This document shows, piece after piece, positions 24,855 through 33,906 of a stretch of DNA of 64,000 bases; position 1 is the first letter of the stretch, and every line of letters begins with the position of its first letter. Origin of the DNA: Novosphingobium kaempferiae. Lineage in GTDB: Bacteria; Pseudomonadota; Alphaproteobacteria; Sphingomonadales; Sphingomonadaceae. A program made the position numbers and the translations under genes. The notes beneath the pieces were generated by a model that saw nothing but the letters and a program-made list of their open reading frames with translations, did not search any database and had not been told where the DNA came from. The stretch is taken from the NCBI RefSeq assembly GCF_021227995.1, contig NZ_CP089301.1, positions 2,852,001 to 2,916,000 on the forward strand, in the 5' to 3' direction.

Positions 24855-25769
24855 TCAGCCGAGCTGGCCCGGAATGTGGTCCTCGTGGTTCTCCAGATAC
24901 CACGCGGCGATTTCCTCGCGGGTGGCCCACCAGACGCCGGGGAGCGACTTCGCGTGCTCGATGAACTCGCGCAGCGCCCGGACGCGATGGGCCCGGCCCG
25001 AGACGTGCGGGTGCAGGCCGACGTTCATGATGCGGCCGGTCTTCTCGCCCTCGGCATAGAGGACGTCGAGTTCCTCGATCAGCGCGTCGCGGAACTGGTC
25101 GGTGGTGAAGTTCTTGCGGGTGATGAAGGTGAAATCGTTGATCTCGTTCGAGTACGGGACCGAGACGATCGGGCCGTTGTCCGTGCGCAGCAGGTACGGC
25201 TGGTCGTCGTTCATGATGTCGCAGTAGAACGTGCAGCCCTCACCCGCGAGGATGCCCGGGGTCTGGAGCGTGCCGCGCAGCGACGACGAGAGCCAGCCCT
25301 TGGCCTTGCGCCCGGTGAACTTCTCGTACTGTTCGAGGCTGCGCAGGACGATCTCGCGCTCCTTGGCGGGGTCGTTGGCGAAGCCGGTCAGCAGTTCGCC
25401 CTGCTCCCAGTTGTGCGCCAGCAGTTCCCAGCCACGTTCGAGCACGGCGTCGGTCATCGCCTTGCGGCGTTCGAAGGTGACGGCGTTGGTGGTGCAGGTG
25501 GCGGGCACGCCGAGTTCGTCGAACAGGTCGAACAGGCGCCAGATGCCGACGCGCTGGCCGTATTCGCGCCAGCTGTAGTTCGGGAAGTCCGCCACGTTGC
25601 CGGGCAGGATGTCAGGCAGGATCGCCGGGCCGCCCGCGTAATAGGGCTTGTCGGTGTCCTTGGTGAGATCCCAGGTCTCGAGATTGAACGTGAGCATCAG
25701 CGCGACGCGCGCGCCGTTCGGCCACTTGAGCGGCTTGCGCTGCGGGAGCGGGACGTAATCGTATTCCAT
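24855..25769 (-). CDS. Polysaccharide deacetylase-fold hydrolase, PuuE/allantoinase-like (1 of 3)
   Basis: A 304-residue NodB-fold protein of the PuuE group. It begins MEYDYVPLPQRKPLKWPNGARVALMLTFNLETWD; later motifs are WREYGQRVGIWRLFDLFDELGVPATCTTNA, LLAHNWEQGELL, and GLHPHVSGRAHRVRALREFIEH, where the conserved His of the metal site lies. PuuE-type enzymes hydrolyse cyclic amides such as allantoin rather than sugars. The ATG at 25769 has GAGG at good spacing; an upstream in-frame ATG is less likely. It lies 118 bases before the PEP-mutase-type lyase, with a repeat between. Confidence 0.87.
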   Translation of the reverse strand: MEYDYVPLPQRKPLKWPNGARVALMLTFNLETWDLTKDTDKPYYAGGPAILPDILPGNVADFPNYSWREYGQRVGIWRLFDLFDELGVPATCTTNAVTFERRKAMTDAVLERGWELLAHNWEQGELLTGFANDPAKEREIVLRSLEQYEKFTGRKAKGWLSSSLRGTLQTPGILAGEGCTFYCDIMNDDQPYLLRTDNGPIVSVPYSNEINDFTFITRKNFTTDQFRDALIEELDVLYAEGEKTGRIMNVGLHPHVSGRAHRVRALREFIEHAKSLPGVWWATREEIAAWYLENHEDHIPGQLG

Positions 25770-25930
25770 CGCGAGAACCTCTTTCATGCGTTCGGGGCGA
25801 AGCGAAACTGGGGTAAAACGGGGGCCTGCCACCTCGCCCGGCAAGGACGGCGCAGGTCTAGGGCGGGCAAGCGGCGGTAGGCTAACGGTCGATGCCGTGG
25901 TGCTCGCGTGTCGAGCAGCACGGCGAAAGC

Positions 25931-26227
25931 TCAGCCCGCCTTCAGCGCGACCAGCAGGTTGTCGACGATCTGGCGGCGGCGCGTGTCGAGGCGCGCTTCG
26001 GTCTCCGCGTCAGGCTGGAAGGCGTCGATCTCCGCTGCCGTCACGCCATGCCGCGCCAGCAGCGCCTCGGTGACGATCTGGCGGTCGGCGACCACCCACA
26101 GCTCGCGCGCCAGCGCCAGCACCGCCTCGGCCACGTCGTCGATGCGCGAGGGCGGCAGGATCTGGCGCTCGGCAGTGATGTCGCCGCCGGTCGGCCCGGC
26201 GGACAGGATCACGTCGTCTTCGCTCAT
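25931..26227 (-). CDS. ~100-aa partner protein of a SAM methyltransferase (paralogue 1)
   Basis: A 98-residue, mostly helical protein. Its core ELWVVADRQIVTEALLARHGVT matches the EVWIMRDRQIVTEYLLETKGAV core of the protein at 39956-40273, which also follows a methyltransferase. I do not recognise a named family. Its start overlaps the methyltransferase stop (ATGA), so the two are translated together and the products probably interact. GC-rich, no signal or membrane segment. Confidence 0.75.
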   Translation of the reverse strand: MSEDDVILSAGPTGGDITAERQILPPSRIDDVAEAVLALARELWVVADRQIVTEALLARHGVTAAEIDAFQPDAETEARLDTRRRQIVDNLLVALKAG

Positions 26228-27267
26228 GCGGGTTTCCGTCCGTAGATGATGTAGGGGTCGCGCCCCGGATTGGGCTGCCAGCCGCGCACGTCGACGAAGC
26301 CCGCCGCACGCGCCATCGGCTCCATGTCCAGCCGCGCGGTCGAGCGCCAGAACGGCTCCCCGCCCCAGCGCGCCAGCCAGTCGAAGCGCCACGCGGTCAT
26401 GCGGTCGAGGCTCTGGGTTCGGGCGACGTCGGCCATGACCATGTCCCCGCCGGGCTCCAGCACGCGGAATGCCTCGGCGAAGATCGCCTCGATCGCCTTC
26501 ATCGGCATCTCGTGGTGGATGGCATAGGCGGTGACGAGGTCGAAGCTGGCGTCCGCGAACATCGCCATGTCCTCGCCCATGCCGGTATGCAGATCCCAGG
26601 CGAGGCCCTTCTCGTTGGCGACGCGCTGCGCCTGCTCCAGCATCCTGAGCGACGGGTCGATGCCGGTCAGCTTCGCGTCCGGGAACACCTCGGCGATGGC
26701 GACGGCATGGTGGCCGGACGAGGTGCCGACTTCGAGGATGCGGGCATAGTCGTCGCGCGGCAGGCTGCGCAGCACCGCCCGGCGGTTGCCGTAGATGTCG
26801 CCGGGAAAGACCTTCGACACGTACTTCTTGTGGACCAGTTCGCCATGGATGAAGCCGTTCCACGGTCCTGCGTCCCAGCCGCCGCGGGTGCGGTGGAACC
26901 ACACCTTCGACCAGTAGTTCGGCGCGGTGAAATCGTGCTGGGTGATCGTGGTGCCGCCCTCACGCAGCGCTTCGAGCTGCGGCAGGAGCGTGCCCTCGAT
27001 CTCGGCGAAGGCCTGCTCGGCGGCGCGGCCGTGCTGCTTGGCGGTCCATTCGCCCAGCAGGGCGCGGGCCTGGTAGGCGGGCGAATCGGCCAGCGCCGAA
27101 TCGATCGCACGATGGCGCTGCTCCATGTCCTCGGGCAGATCCTCGGCGCCGAGGCCCTTTTCGGCGAGTTCGCCCTCCACCTGCTGCTGCAGCCGCGAGG
27201 CGGCGAGCCGGGTGGTGACTTCGAAATCCATCAGCGCGCGGCCGCGCTGACCGAGGCTGAACTGCAT
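26224..27267 (-). CDS. Class I SAM-dependent methyltransferase (paralogue 1)
   Basis: A 347-residue protein. An N-terminal helical region (about 1-110, RGRALMDFEVTTRLAASRLQQQVEGEL ...) precedes a Rossmann methyltransferase domain with motif I ILEVGTSSGHHAVAIAEVFPDAKLTGIDPS (near 175), VTAYAIHHEMP and FRVLEPGGDMVMADV. The ATG at 27267 has GGAGAG 6 bases upstream; a longer frame overlaps the divergent promoter. It is divergent from the TonB receptor at 27470 and coupled to a small partner. It is a distant paralogue of the enzyme at 40273-41442. Substrate unknown. Confidence 0.85.
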   Translation of the reverse strand: MQFSLGQRGRALMDFEVTTRLAASRLQQQVEGELAEKGLGAEDLPEDMEQRHRAIDSALADSPAYQARALLGEWTAKQHGRAAEQAFAEIEGTLLPQLEALREGGTTITQHDFTAPNYWSKVWFHRTRGGWDAGPWNGFIHGELVHKKYVSKVFPGDIYGNRRAVLRSLPRDDYARILEVGTSSGHHAVAIAEVFPDAKLTGIDPSLRMLEQAQRVANEKGLAWDLHTGMGEDMAMFADASFDLVTAYAIHHEMPMKAIEAIFAEAFRVLEPGGDMVMADVARTQSLDRMTAWRFDWLARWGGEPFWRSTARLDMEPMARAAGFVDVRGWQPNPGRDPYIIYGRKPA

Positions 27268-27469
27268 CGCTCGCTCTCCAATCTTGCTGCGGCCCGGTTG
27301 CCATGCGCCTGGCACTTGAGCCAGCAAACCGCCCTCGCCTATTCGCACAGCGACAATCGGCACGTCGCGGCATTTGGACCCGCCGGGCGGTGTGACAGCA
27401 AGGGGACGCCAGATCAACACCGGCCGCTGAAGCCGGACTTAAATAGCCCGCAAGGGGGGAAGCTAGACC

Positions 27470-29707
27470 ATGAAGACCTTCTGGATGGCCGGTTCGGCCG
27501 TCGCCATCGCACTCGCCACCAGCATCGCCACCCCCGCATTCGCGCAGGAAGCGCCGGGCGCGGACGAGGCTGCCGTCGGCGGCGACATCGTCGTCACCGC
27601 CCGCAAGCGCGAAGAGACGCTGCAGTCGATCCCCGCCGCCGTCGCCGCCGTCACGCAGGACGCGCTGGTCAAGGCGGGCGCGCAGTCGCTCGACGACGTG
27701 GTGCGCATGACGCCGGGCGTCACCTTCAACTCGGGCAACGCGGGCGGGCTTGCCGCACCGGCCATGCGCGGCGTCACCAACATCACCTCGACCACGTTCG
27801 ACAACAACGTCGGCGTGTTCCTCGACGGGGTGTACCTCTCGGCCAAGTCGAACCTCGACATCGACCTGTTCAACCTCGCCCGCGTCGAGGTCATCAAGGG
27901 CCCGCAGAGCGCGCTCTACGGCAACAACGCCTTCGCGGGCGCCATCAACTACGTGCTCGCCCGTCCCGAGGATCACCTCTCGGGCCGCGTGAAGGCCTCG
28001 GTCGGCACTGACGACATGTACGAGGTCGCCGCCAAGATCTCCGCGCCGATCACCGATTCGCTGCGCGTCATGGCGGTGGGCACCTATTCGCACTTCGGCG
28101 GCACCATCAAGAACGTGCAGGGATCGAACCTCGGCGGCTGGGACTACAAGATCTCCGGCTCGGGCATGATCGACTTCGATCCGGGCACCGGCCTCACCGC
28201 GAACCTGTTCTACTACCACTACCAGGACAAGCTGGACGGCGGCGCGAACTACATGTTCACCAACGACTGCGGCGGCACGATCTCGCCCGTGGTCCTGCCC
28301 AACCGCGGCGGCAGCAACCGCCGCTTCGCCTGCGGCACGCTGGAGGCGCCCGACGCCGTCAACGTCGATCCGGGCTCCTACTCGAAGCGCAAGACCAACC
28401 TCGTCATCGGCCGCATGGGCTATGACTTCGGCCCGGTCGCGCTGCGCTACACCGGCTCCTACGCCAAGTACGACACTTACGCGCTGCAGGACCAGCACCT
28501 GAACTCCTACGGCGGCACCCTGACCACCGCGCAGCGCCGCTTCACGCAGCCCTATGTCGGCCCCGTGCGCGAGGCGAGCAGCGAACTGCGCCTCGAATCC
28601 TACGGCAATACGCTGTTCGACTGGGCGATCGGCGGCTACTGGTACGACCGCAAGGCCAACCAGACGGTCAAGGTCGGCTACGGCTACGCGCAGACCACCC
28701 CGTCGCTGAACCTCGAGAACATCGAGAACACGACGATGAAGTCTGTCTTCGGCCTCGGCACGTTCAAGATCACCCCGACCCTCAGCCTCGAAGCGCAGGG
28801 CCGCTGGACTTGGGAAGACAAGGACGGCACCTACACCAACCGCCTGACCAACGCGGTCCTCGCGCCCAAGCAGGACTTCTCCTACGGCACCTACCGCGTG
28901 ACCGGCAACTGGGAGTGGAACGACGACAAGATGCTCTACGCGGTCGTCGCCAGCGGCACCAAGTCGGGCGGCTTCAACAACACCGCCGTCGTCAGCGAGC
29001 AGTCCTACGGGCCGGAGAAGAACACCAGCTTCGAGATCGGCAGCAAGAACGCGTTCCTGAACGGGCGCGTGGTCATCAACGTCGCGGCCTACTACATCGA
29101 CTGGACCGACGTGCAGCTTTCGGTGCCGTCCTCGATCACCGGGCAGGTCAACCCCGTGACCAACATCGGCTCGGCCAGCGTGAAGGGCTTCGAGTTCTCG
29201 ACCGCGTTCCGCCCGACCCCGGAATGGGATGTCAGCTTCGGCTACAACTACAACAAGTCGACCTGGGACAAGGGCACCGTCGACTACAGCTCCTCGCGCA
29301 TCTGCCCGACGGCAGCGGTCTGCGGGCTGACGCAGGTCGGCACCGGCATCGACGTGGGCGGGTTCGAGATCCCGCGCATCTCGGCGCACCAGATCTCGGC
29401 GGCCAGCACCTACACGATCCCGCTGGCGACTTCGGAGCTCTACCTCCACGCCGACATGTCGTATCGTTCGGAGCAGGCGACCAACGCCATCGCACTCCAG
29501 AAGGTGCCCGCGCAGACCTTCGTCAACGGCCGCATCGGCTGGAAGAAGGACGGCTACGAACTGGCGCTGTTCGCCAAGAACCTGTTCAATCAGCGCTACG
29601 TGATCTCGTCGGTCAACGAGCCGGAGTTCGTCCCCTCGACGACCTTCACCACTGGCTTCATCGGCAACGGCCGCGTCGTCGGCGCGACGTTCGAGGCGCA
29701 GTTCTGA
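27470..29707 (+). CDS. TonB-dependent receptor
   Basis: A 745-residue outer-membrane receptor. The signal peptide is MKTFWMAGSAVAIALATS with cleavage after AFA; the TonB box region is GDIVVTARKREETLQSIP; the plug has VVRMTPGVTFN, RGVTNITSTTFDNNVGVFLDGVYL and RVEVIKGPQSALYGNNAFAGAINYV. The barrel ends with LFNQRYVISS and a terminal TFEAQF. Its stop overlaps the start of the DUF3089 gene by one base, so it heads an operon with two hydrolases. It probably imports the substrate of this catabolic locus. Confidence 0.93.
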   Translation: MKTFWMAGSAVAIALATSIATPAFAQEAPGADEAAVGGDIVVTARKREETLQSIPAAVAAVTQDALVKAGAQSLDDVVRMTPGVTFNSGNAGGLAAPAMRGVTNITSTTFDNNVGVFLDGVYLSAKSNLDIDLFNLARVEVIKGPQSALYGNNAFAGAINYVLARPEDHLSGRVKASVGTDDMYEVAAKISAPITDSLRVMAVGTYSHFGGTIKNVQGSNLGGWDYKISGSGMIDFDPGTGLTANLFYYHYQDKLDGGANYMFTNDCGGTISPVVLPNRGGSNRRFACGTLEAPDAVNVDPGSYSKRKTNLVIGRMGYDFGPVALRYTGSYAKYDTYALQDQHLNSYGGTLTTAQRRFTQPYVGPVREASSELRLESYGNTLFDWAIGGYWYDRKANQTVKVGYGYAQTTPSLNLENIENTTMKSVFGLGTFKITPTLSLEAQGRWTWEDKDGTYTNRLTNAVLAPKQDFSYGTYRVTGNWEWNDDKMLYAVVASGTKSGGFNNTAVVSEQSYGPEKNTSFEIGSKNAFLNGRVVINVAAYYIDWTDVQLSVPSSITGQVNPVTNIGSASVKGFEFSTAFRPTPEWDVSFGYNYNKSTWDKGTVDYSSSRICPTAAVCGLTQVGTGIDVGGFEIPRISAHQISAASTYTIPLATSELYLHADMSYRSEQATNAIALQKVPAQTFVNGRIGWKKDGYELALFAKNLFNQRYVISSVNEPEFVPSTTFTTGFIGNGRVVGATFEAQF

Positions 29708-30723
29708 TGACGATCAGGGGAGCGATACTCGCACTGTCGCTTACCCCTGTCGGTATAACCCTTGCCGGTCCCGCCTTCGCATCGGCGTCTCCCGAGGCGG
29801 ATGCCGGACCGGCGCCCGATTACGCCCGGCCCGAAAGCTGGGCGCTCCACGACACCGCGCGGTCGCCGCGCGGTGTCGACGTGTTCTACGTCCACCCCAC
29901 CACCTTCCTGTCGCAGGACTGGAACCAGCGGATCGACGACGCCGCCACGCGCGAGTGGACCCGCGCCAGCGTCGCCGCGCGGCAGGTCAGCGCCTTCGAC
30001 GCCTGCTGCCGCCGCTTCATGCCCTGGTATCGGCAGGCCTCCAGCCATGCCTTCGTCGAGCGCGACGGACGCGGCGCGGCGGCCTACGACATCGCCTACG
30101 ACGACGTGCGCCGCGCCTTCCGCACGTACCTTGCGCAGAGCCACGGGCGTCCCTTCATCCTTGCCGGGCACAGCCAGGGCGCGCTCTTGGGGCTGCGGCT
30201 GCTGAAGCAGGAGATCGCGGGCACGCCGCTGTCGGCGCGGCTCGTCGCGGCCTACCTGCCCGGCATCGGCATTCCGGCGGGCACGCTGCCGCTCGACGTG
30301 CCGCCGTGCCTGACGCCGACGCAGACCCGCTGCCTCGTCTCGTGGAACGGCTTTACCGAAAGCGCCGACGTGACCGCGTGGGCGAAGCGCTCGGTCGCCG
30401 ACTACGCGGTGCCGCGGCGCGATCCCACTATCGTCTGCATCAACCCGATCACCTTCGATGCCGCTCGCCCCGCCGCGCTTGCGGCCGAGGGCAAGGGGAT
30501 GGTGCCGGTCGCGCAGAAGGGCCGTCCGCCCGCGCCGCCGGTCCCCCACCCCGCCGCCACGCGCTGCGAGGACGGCGTGCTGCGCGTGGTCCCCGCGCCC
30601 GGCGTCGAGGCCCCGCCACTGCCCAACGGCAGCCTGCACATGCATGACATCGCCCTGTTCTGGGCCGACATTTCCGCCAATGCCGCCCTGCGCGCGCAGA
30701 CATGGCGCAAGGAGCACCGATGA
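29707..30723 (+). CDS. DUF3089 domain-containing secreted alpha/beta hydrolase
   Basis: A 338-residue protein with a signal peptide (ILALSLTPVGITLAGPAFA). The DUF3089 pattern follows: DVFYVHPTTFL, NQRIDDAATRE, YDIAYDDVRRAFRTYL and the lipase-like elbow FILAGHSQGA, with Ser near residue 158. It is probably a periplasmic or secreted esterase. Its start overlaps the TonB receptor stop (TGATG) and its own stop overlaps the next hydrolase (ATGA), giving a tightly coupled receptor/hydrolase operon. Confidence 0.87.
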   Translation: MTIRGAILALSLTPVGITLAGPAFASASPEADAGPAPDYARPESWALHDTARSPRGVDVFYVHPTTFLSQDWNQRIDDAATREWTRASVAARQVSAFDACCRRFMPWYRQASSHAFVERDGRGAAAYDIAYDDVRRAFRTYLAQSHGRPFILAGHSQGALLGLRLLKQEIAGTPLSARLVAAYLPGIGIPAGTLPLDVPPCLTPTQTRCLVSWNGFTESADVTAWAKRSVADYAVPRRDPTIVCINPITFDAARPAALAAEGKGMVPVAQKGRPPAPPVPHPAATRCEDGVLRVVPAPGVEAPPLPNGSLHMHDIALFWADISANAALRAQTWRKEHR

Positions 30724-31634
30724 CCCTGAACCGCCGCACCCTGATCGCCACCGCCGCCGCCCTTCCGGTCGTGGCCGGAACCGCACGCGCCACCACCGCC
30801 CCCACTTCTGCACAACCTGCCGGGGCATGGACCGAGCACGGCTTCGTCGAGCGCGCCGGGGGCCGCCTCGCATGGCACGCGCTGGGACCGAAGGACGGCG
30901 AGGTCGTGGTGCTGCTGCACAAGCTCGGCGGCTGGGCGGCCGACTGGCGCGCGGTCGCGCCGCTGCTGGGCGAGAAGCGCCGCGTCATCGCCTTCGATCT
31001 GCCCGGCCACGGCGATTCGACGATGATCGGCCCGCCGCCCTACGTGCAGAACGTGGCCGAGACCGCGACGATGCTGCTCGCCGCGCTGGATGAACTCGGC
31101 ATCGCGAAGGCCAGCTTCGCGGGCAATTCGCTGGGCGGCGTCGTCTCGACCGAGATCGCCGCACTCTGGCCGGAGCGGGTGGACAAGCTGGTGCTCGCCA
31201 GCGTCAGCCTCTTCTCGGGCTACGACCGCGCCGGACTTGCCGCGCAGGAAGCCAAGCGCGACCCCAAGACCTATACCGCCGACTGGCGCCCGGTTCCCCG
31301 CGCGGCGGCGGGCGGTCCCGCCGGGTTCGGCACGCTGGTCCCCGCCGTCGACATCGAGCAGGACGCCAGCCGCGCCCGCGCCGACCGCTGGATCCGCCCC
31401 TGCGAGCGCGGCGTCGGCCTGCTCAACACGCAGGCCGCACTGGGCCGCACCATCGCGCCGCTGCTGTTCATCTACGGCGACCGGGGCCATTATGTGAAAT
31501 ACGTCGAGACCGGCAAGGCCATGCGCCACGACGCGAAGGTGGTGCAGTTCGCCGAGACCGGCTCGTTCGTCCACCAGGAACGCCCGGTCGAAGTGGCCAA
31601 GGCCATGCGCGAGTTCCTGGACGCGCGGGGTTGA
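30720..31634 (+). CDS. Alpha/beta hydrolase with Tat-like signal
   Basis: A 304-residue hydrolase. The N-terminus MTLNRRTLIATAAALPVVAGTARA resembles a twin-arginine signal, suggesting a periplasmic enzyme. The oxyanion region is LLHKLGGW, the nucleophile elbow GNSLGG (Ser near 137) and the acid lies in IYGDRGHY; the usual catalytic His is in GSFVHQE. The Arg-Arg start and coupling to the TonB receptor suggest it hydrolyses the imported ligand in the periplasm (inference). Confidence 0.87.
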   Translation: MTLNRRTLIATAAALPVVAGTARATTAPTSAQPAGAWTEHGFVERAGGRLAWHALGPKDGEVVVLLHKLGGWAADWRAVAPLLGEKRRVIAFDLPGHGDSTMIGPPPYVQNVAETATMLLAALDELGIAKASFAGNSLGGVVSTEIAALWPERVDKLVLASVSLFSGYDRAGLAAQEAKRDPKTYTADWRPVPRAAAGGPAGFGTLVPAVDIEQDASRARADRWIRPCERGVGLLNTQAALGRTIAPLLFIYGDRGHYVKYVETGKAMRHDAKVVQFAETGSFVHQERPVEVAKAMREFLDARG

Positions 31635-31675
31635 GGCGGGGCTCTCCCACCTCTCCTTTGCCTGACTTTTCATCA

Positions 31676-31705
31676 TCGTCATCCCCGCGAAAGCGGGGAT
31701 GACGA
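31676..31705. repeat. Inverted repeat, family B (CGTCATCCCCGC hairpin)
   Basis: A 13-bp perfect stem (TCGTCATCCCCGC) closed by a GAAA tetraloop. It follows the hydrolase operon by 42 bases and may stabilise or end its mRNA. A related, longer element is at 57420-57508. Confidence 0.75.
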
Positions 31706-31750
31706 GCAATGTTTCGGGGAAATACGGTCAGGCCGTGCAGTGGCCCCGAA

Positions 31751-32038
31751 CTACCCCACCACCCTGATGAGAAACCGCCCCGCCCTCGCCCGCAGCGGCG
31801 CGAGGGCGGCGTAGTCTTCCGAGGCGATGTAGGCGCGCGCCGTCTCCGCATCCGCGAAGCCCAGCGCGACGACCATCTCGCCCACTTCGGCCTCGCCTTC
31901 CAGCACCTCGCGCACCGATCCGCGCACCAGCATGTCGCCGCCCAGCTTCGCGTTCACCTGCGCCACGGCGGTGCGATATTCGGCGAAGGCCTCGGCGTTC
32001 TCGACGATGACGGTGGTGAGGATGAAGGCGCCGTGCAT
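31751..32038 (-). CDS. DUF1330 domain-containing protein
   Basis: A 95-residue ferredoxin-like-fold protein: MHGAFILTTVIVENAEAFAEYRTAV, LVRGSVREVLEGEAEVGEMVVALGFADAETARAYIASEDYAAL and RAGRFLIRVVG. This is the DUF1330 pattern of small dimeric alpha/beta barrels. Function unknown; relatives occur in catabolic loci. ATG at 32038 has AGGAG 8 bases upstream. It lies alone between two repeats, opposite in strand to both neighbours. Confidence 0.87.
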   Translation of the reverse strand: MHGAFILTTVIVENAEAFAEYRTAVAQVNAKLGGDMLVRGSVREVLEGEAEVGEMVVALGFADAETARAYIASEDYAALAPLRARAGRFLIRVVG

Positions 32039-32093
32039 GGGGTAACTCCTGTCTTGCGCCCGGAAGCCGGGCGTCATCGCCTGTGCCTGTCCC

Positions 32094-32172
32094 CTCGTCA
32101 TTGCGAGCGCAGCGAAGCAATCCACGGTCGGCCCGCGACGCCGGATTGCTTCGCTGCGCTCGCAATGACGAG
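32094..32172. repeat. Intergenic inverted repeat, family A (perfect arms)
   Basis: Two exactly complementary 30-base arms (beginning CTCGTCATTGCGAGCGCAGC) flank a 19-base centre. Same family as 24756-24838 and 36979-37060. Confidence 0.85.
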
Positions 32173-32323
32173 GCAGGTCGAAGGCTCCGCCTAGCACCGC
32201 CGCCCGCACTCCGGACGCTTCGTCGCAGGCGCTCTTCGCGGTGCGAGCACTCGCGCCAAGCGCGCGCGTCAGACCTCCCGCCGCCATGGTAGCCCCGAAG
32301 GACCAACAGGGAGCGCGACGACG

Positions 32324-33787
32324 ATGATGCAGGAAGCCGAGACGATCTACAGCGAAGTGCCCGCGAGTGTGTCCGGCTGGATCGCCTCGCTGCGGCTGCA
32401 GCAGACGATCGCCAACCGCGACGTCGCCGCCGACCGTCGCGAGGTCGTCCACCCCGCCGATGGCGAGGTCATCGCCGAATGCCCCGAGGCGAAGGTGTCC
32501 GACGTGGATGCCGCCGTCGATGCCGCGCGCGACGCCTTCCCCGGCTGGGCCGCGCTGTCGTGGAGCGCCCGGCGCGAGCGGCTGGAGGCCTTCGCCGACG
32601 CGCTCGACCGCAACCGCAAGGCGCTCGCCTTCATCATCGCCGCCGAGACCGGCCGCCCGCTGCGCCGCGCCTGGACCGAGGTGTTCTTCTCGGTCGACTA
32701 CGTGCGCACCATCGCCGCGCAGGAACTGCCCGAGACCGTCTACGACCGCGCCGGCCTGCGCGCGCGTCTGGTCCACCGTCCGCTCGGCGTCGTCGGCGCC
32801 ATCGCCCCGTGGAACGCACCGGTGGTGCTCGCCGTCGCCAAGATCGCCAATGCCCTGCTGGCGGGCGACACCATCGTCCTGCGCCCCGCCCCGCAGACGC
32901 CGCTCTCGGCGCTGTTCATGGGCCAGCTTGCGCGGGAGGTGTTCCCGGCGGGCGTCTACAACACCATCACCGGCGACGCCTCGGTCGGCGCGGCGATGGC
33001 TTCGCATCCCGGCATCGCCAAGATCTCCTTCACCGGATCGACCGGCACCGGCCGCCTGATCGCCGCCGCCGCCGCGCCGACGCTAAAGAAGCTGACGCTG
33101 GAACTGGGCGGCAATGACGCCGCGATCGTCCTCGACGATGCCAACCCGGCCGACGTCGCCGCCTGCGCCTATGCCATCTCGCTCCAGAACGCCGGGCAGT
33201 TCTGCGCCGCGATCAAGCGGCTCTACGTCCATGAGAAGCTCTACGGCGCCGTCCGCGACCGCCTGCTGATGCTGATGGAAAACGCCGCCGCCGGATCGCC
33301 GTTCGACGCCGCGACGACGATGGCACCGCTCCAGAGCCAGGCCCAGCTCGACCGCGTGAAGGGCTTCGCCGACGACGCCGCAGCGCGCGGCTGCACCGTC
33401 CACCAGCAGCCCTTCGCGGCGGGGACCAAAGGCTACTTCATGGCCCCCGCGCTCGTCGAAGGCGCCGCCGCCGGGATGCCGCTGGTGGACGAGGAGCAGT
33501 TCGGCCCGGTGCTGCCGATCATGCCCTTCACCGACGAGGACGCCGTGCTCGCGCTTGCCAACGAGGGCGAATACGGCCTCGGCGGCTCGGTGTGGAGCGG
33601 CGACGTGGACCGTGCCATCGCCCTCGCCTCGCGGCTGGAGAGCGGCTCGGCATGGGTCAACCAGCACGGCGCCTACAACGCCTCGCTGCCGCTGCCCTTC
33701 GCCAAGCAGTCGGGCCTCGGCATGGACTACGCGCATTTCGGCGTGCTCGAACATGCCCGCGCGATGCTCATCAACGCGCGGGTCTGA
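32324..33787 (+). CDS. Aldehyde dehydrogenase family protein
   Basis: A 487-residue NAD(P)-dependent aldehyde dehydrogenase. Signatures are GAIAPWNAPV (about 168), FTGSTGTGR (near 232), the catalytic Glu in LTLELGGND (near 256) and the nucleophile Cys in NAGQFCAA (near 290). The C-terminal part has SGSAWVN and FGVLEHARAM. It heads a plus-strand operon with a racemase-like protein and a FAD monooxygenase. Likely oxidises an aldehyde intermediate; substrate not deducible. Confidence 0.92.
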   Translation: MMQEAETIYSEVPASVSGWIASLRLQQTIANRDVAADRREVVHPADGEVIAECPEAKVSDVDAAVDAARDAFPGWAALSWSARRERLEAFADALDRNRKALAFIIAAETGRPLRRAWTEVFFSVDYVRTIAAQELPETVYDRAGLRARLVHRPLGVVGAIAPWNAPVVLAVAKIANALLAGDTIVLRPAPQTPLSALFMGQLAREVFPAGVYNTITGDASVGAAMASHPGIAKISFTGSTGTGRLIAAAAAPTLKKLTLELGGNDAAIVLDDANPADVAACAYAISLQNAGQFCAAIKRLYVHEKLYGAVRDRLLMLMENAAAGSPFDAATTMAPLQSQAQLDRVKGFADDAAARGCTVHQQPFAAGTKGYFMAPALVEGAAAGMPLVDEEQFGPVLPIMPFTDEDAVLALANEGEYGLGGSVWSGDVDRAIALASRLESGSAWVNQHGAYNASLPLPFAKQSGLGMDYAHFGVLEHARAMLINARV

Positions 33788-33906
33788 GGCGGCTTGTCGC
33801 CTGTCGATCAGCGCGGGTTCGAATCCTCGCCCGCGCCGATCCACCCGCCTAGCGCGCCGCCGACAACAGAACATCGCAGCCAATAAAACGCAGCAAGGAA
33901 CACCCG

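Noticed and set aside
28810..29706. Plus-strand frame extending upstream of the DUF3089 gene
   Set aside because: It overlaps the TonB receptor in another frame; the signal peptide and TGATG overlap fix the true start at 29707.
33813..33843. tRNA-like T-arm (GGTTCGAATCC) followed by a CCA-like end
   Set aside because: The T-stem has mismatches, the spacing to CCA is wrong and no 5' cloverleaf half is present. Could be chance or a remnant, not a gene.
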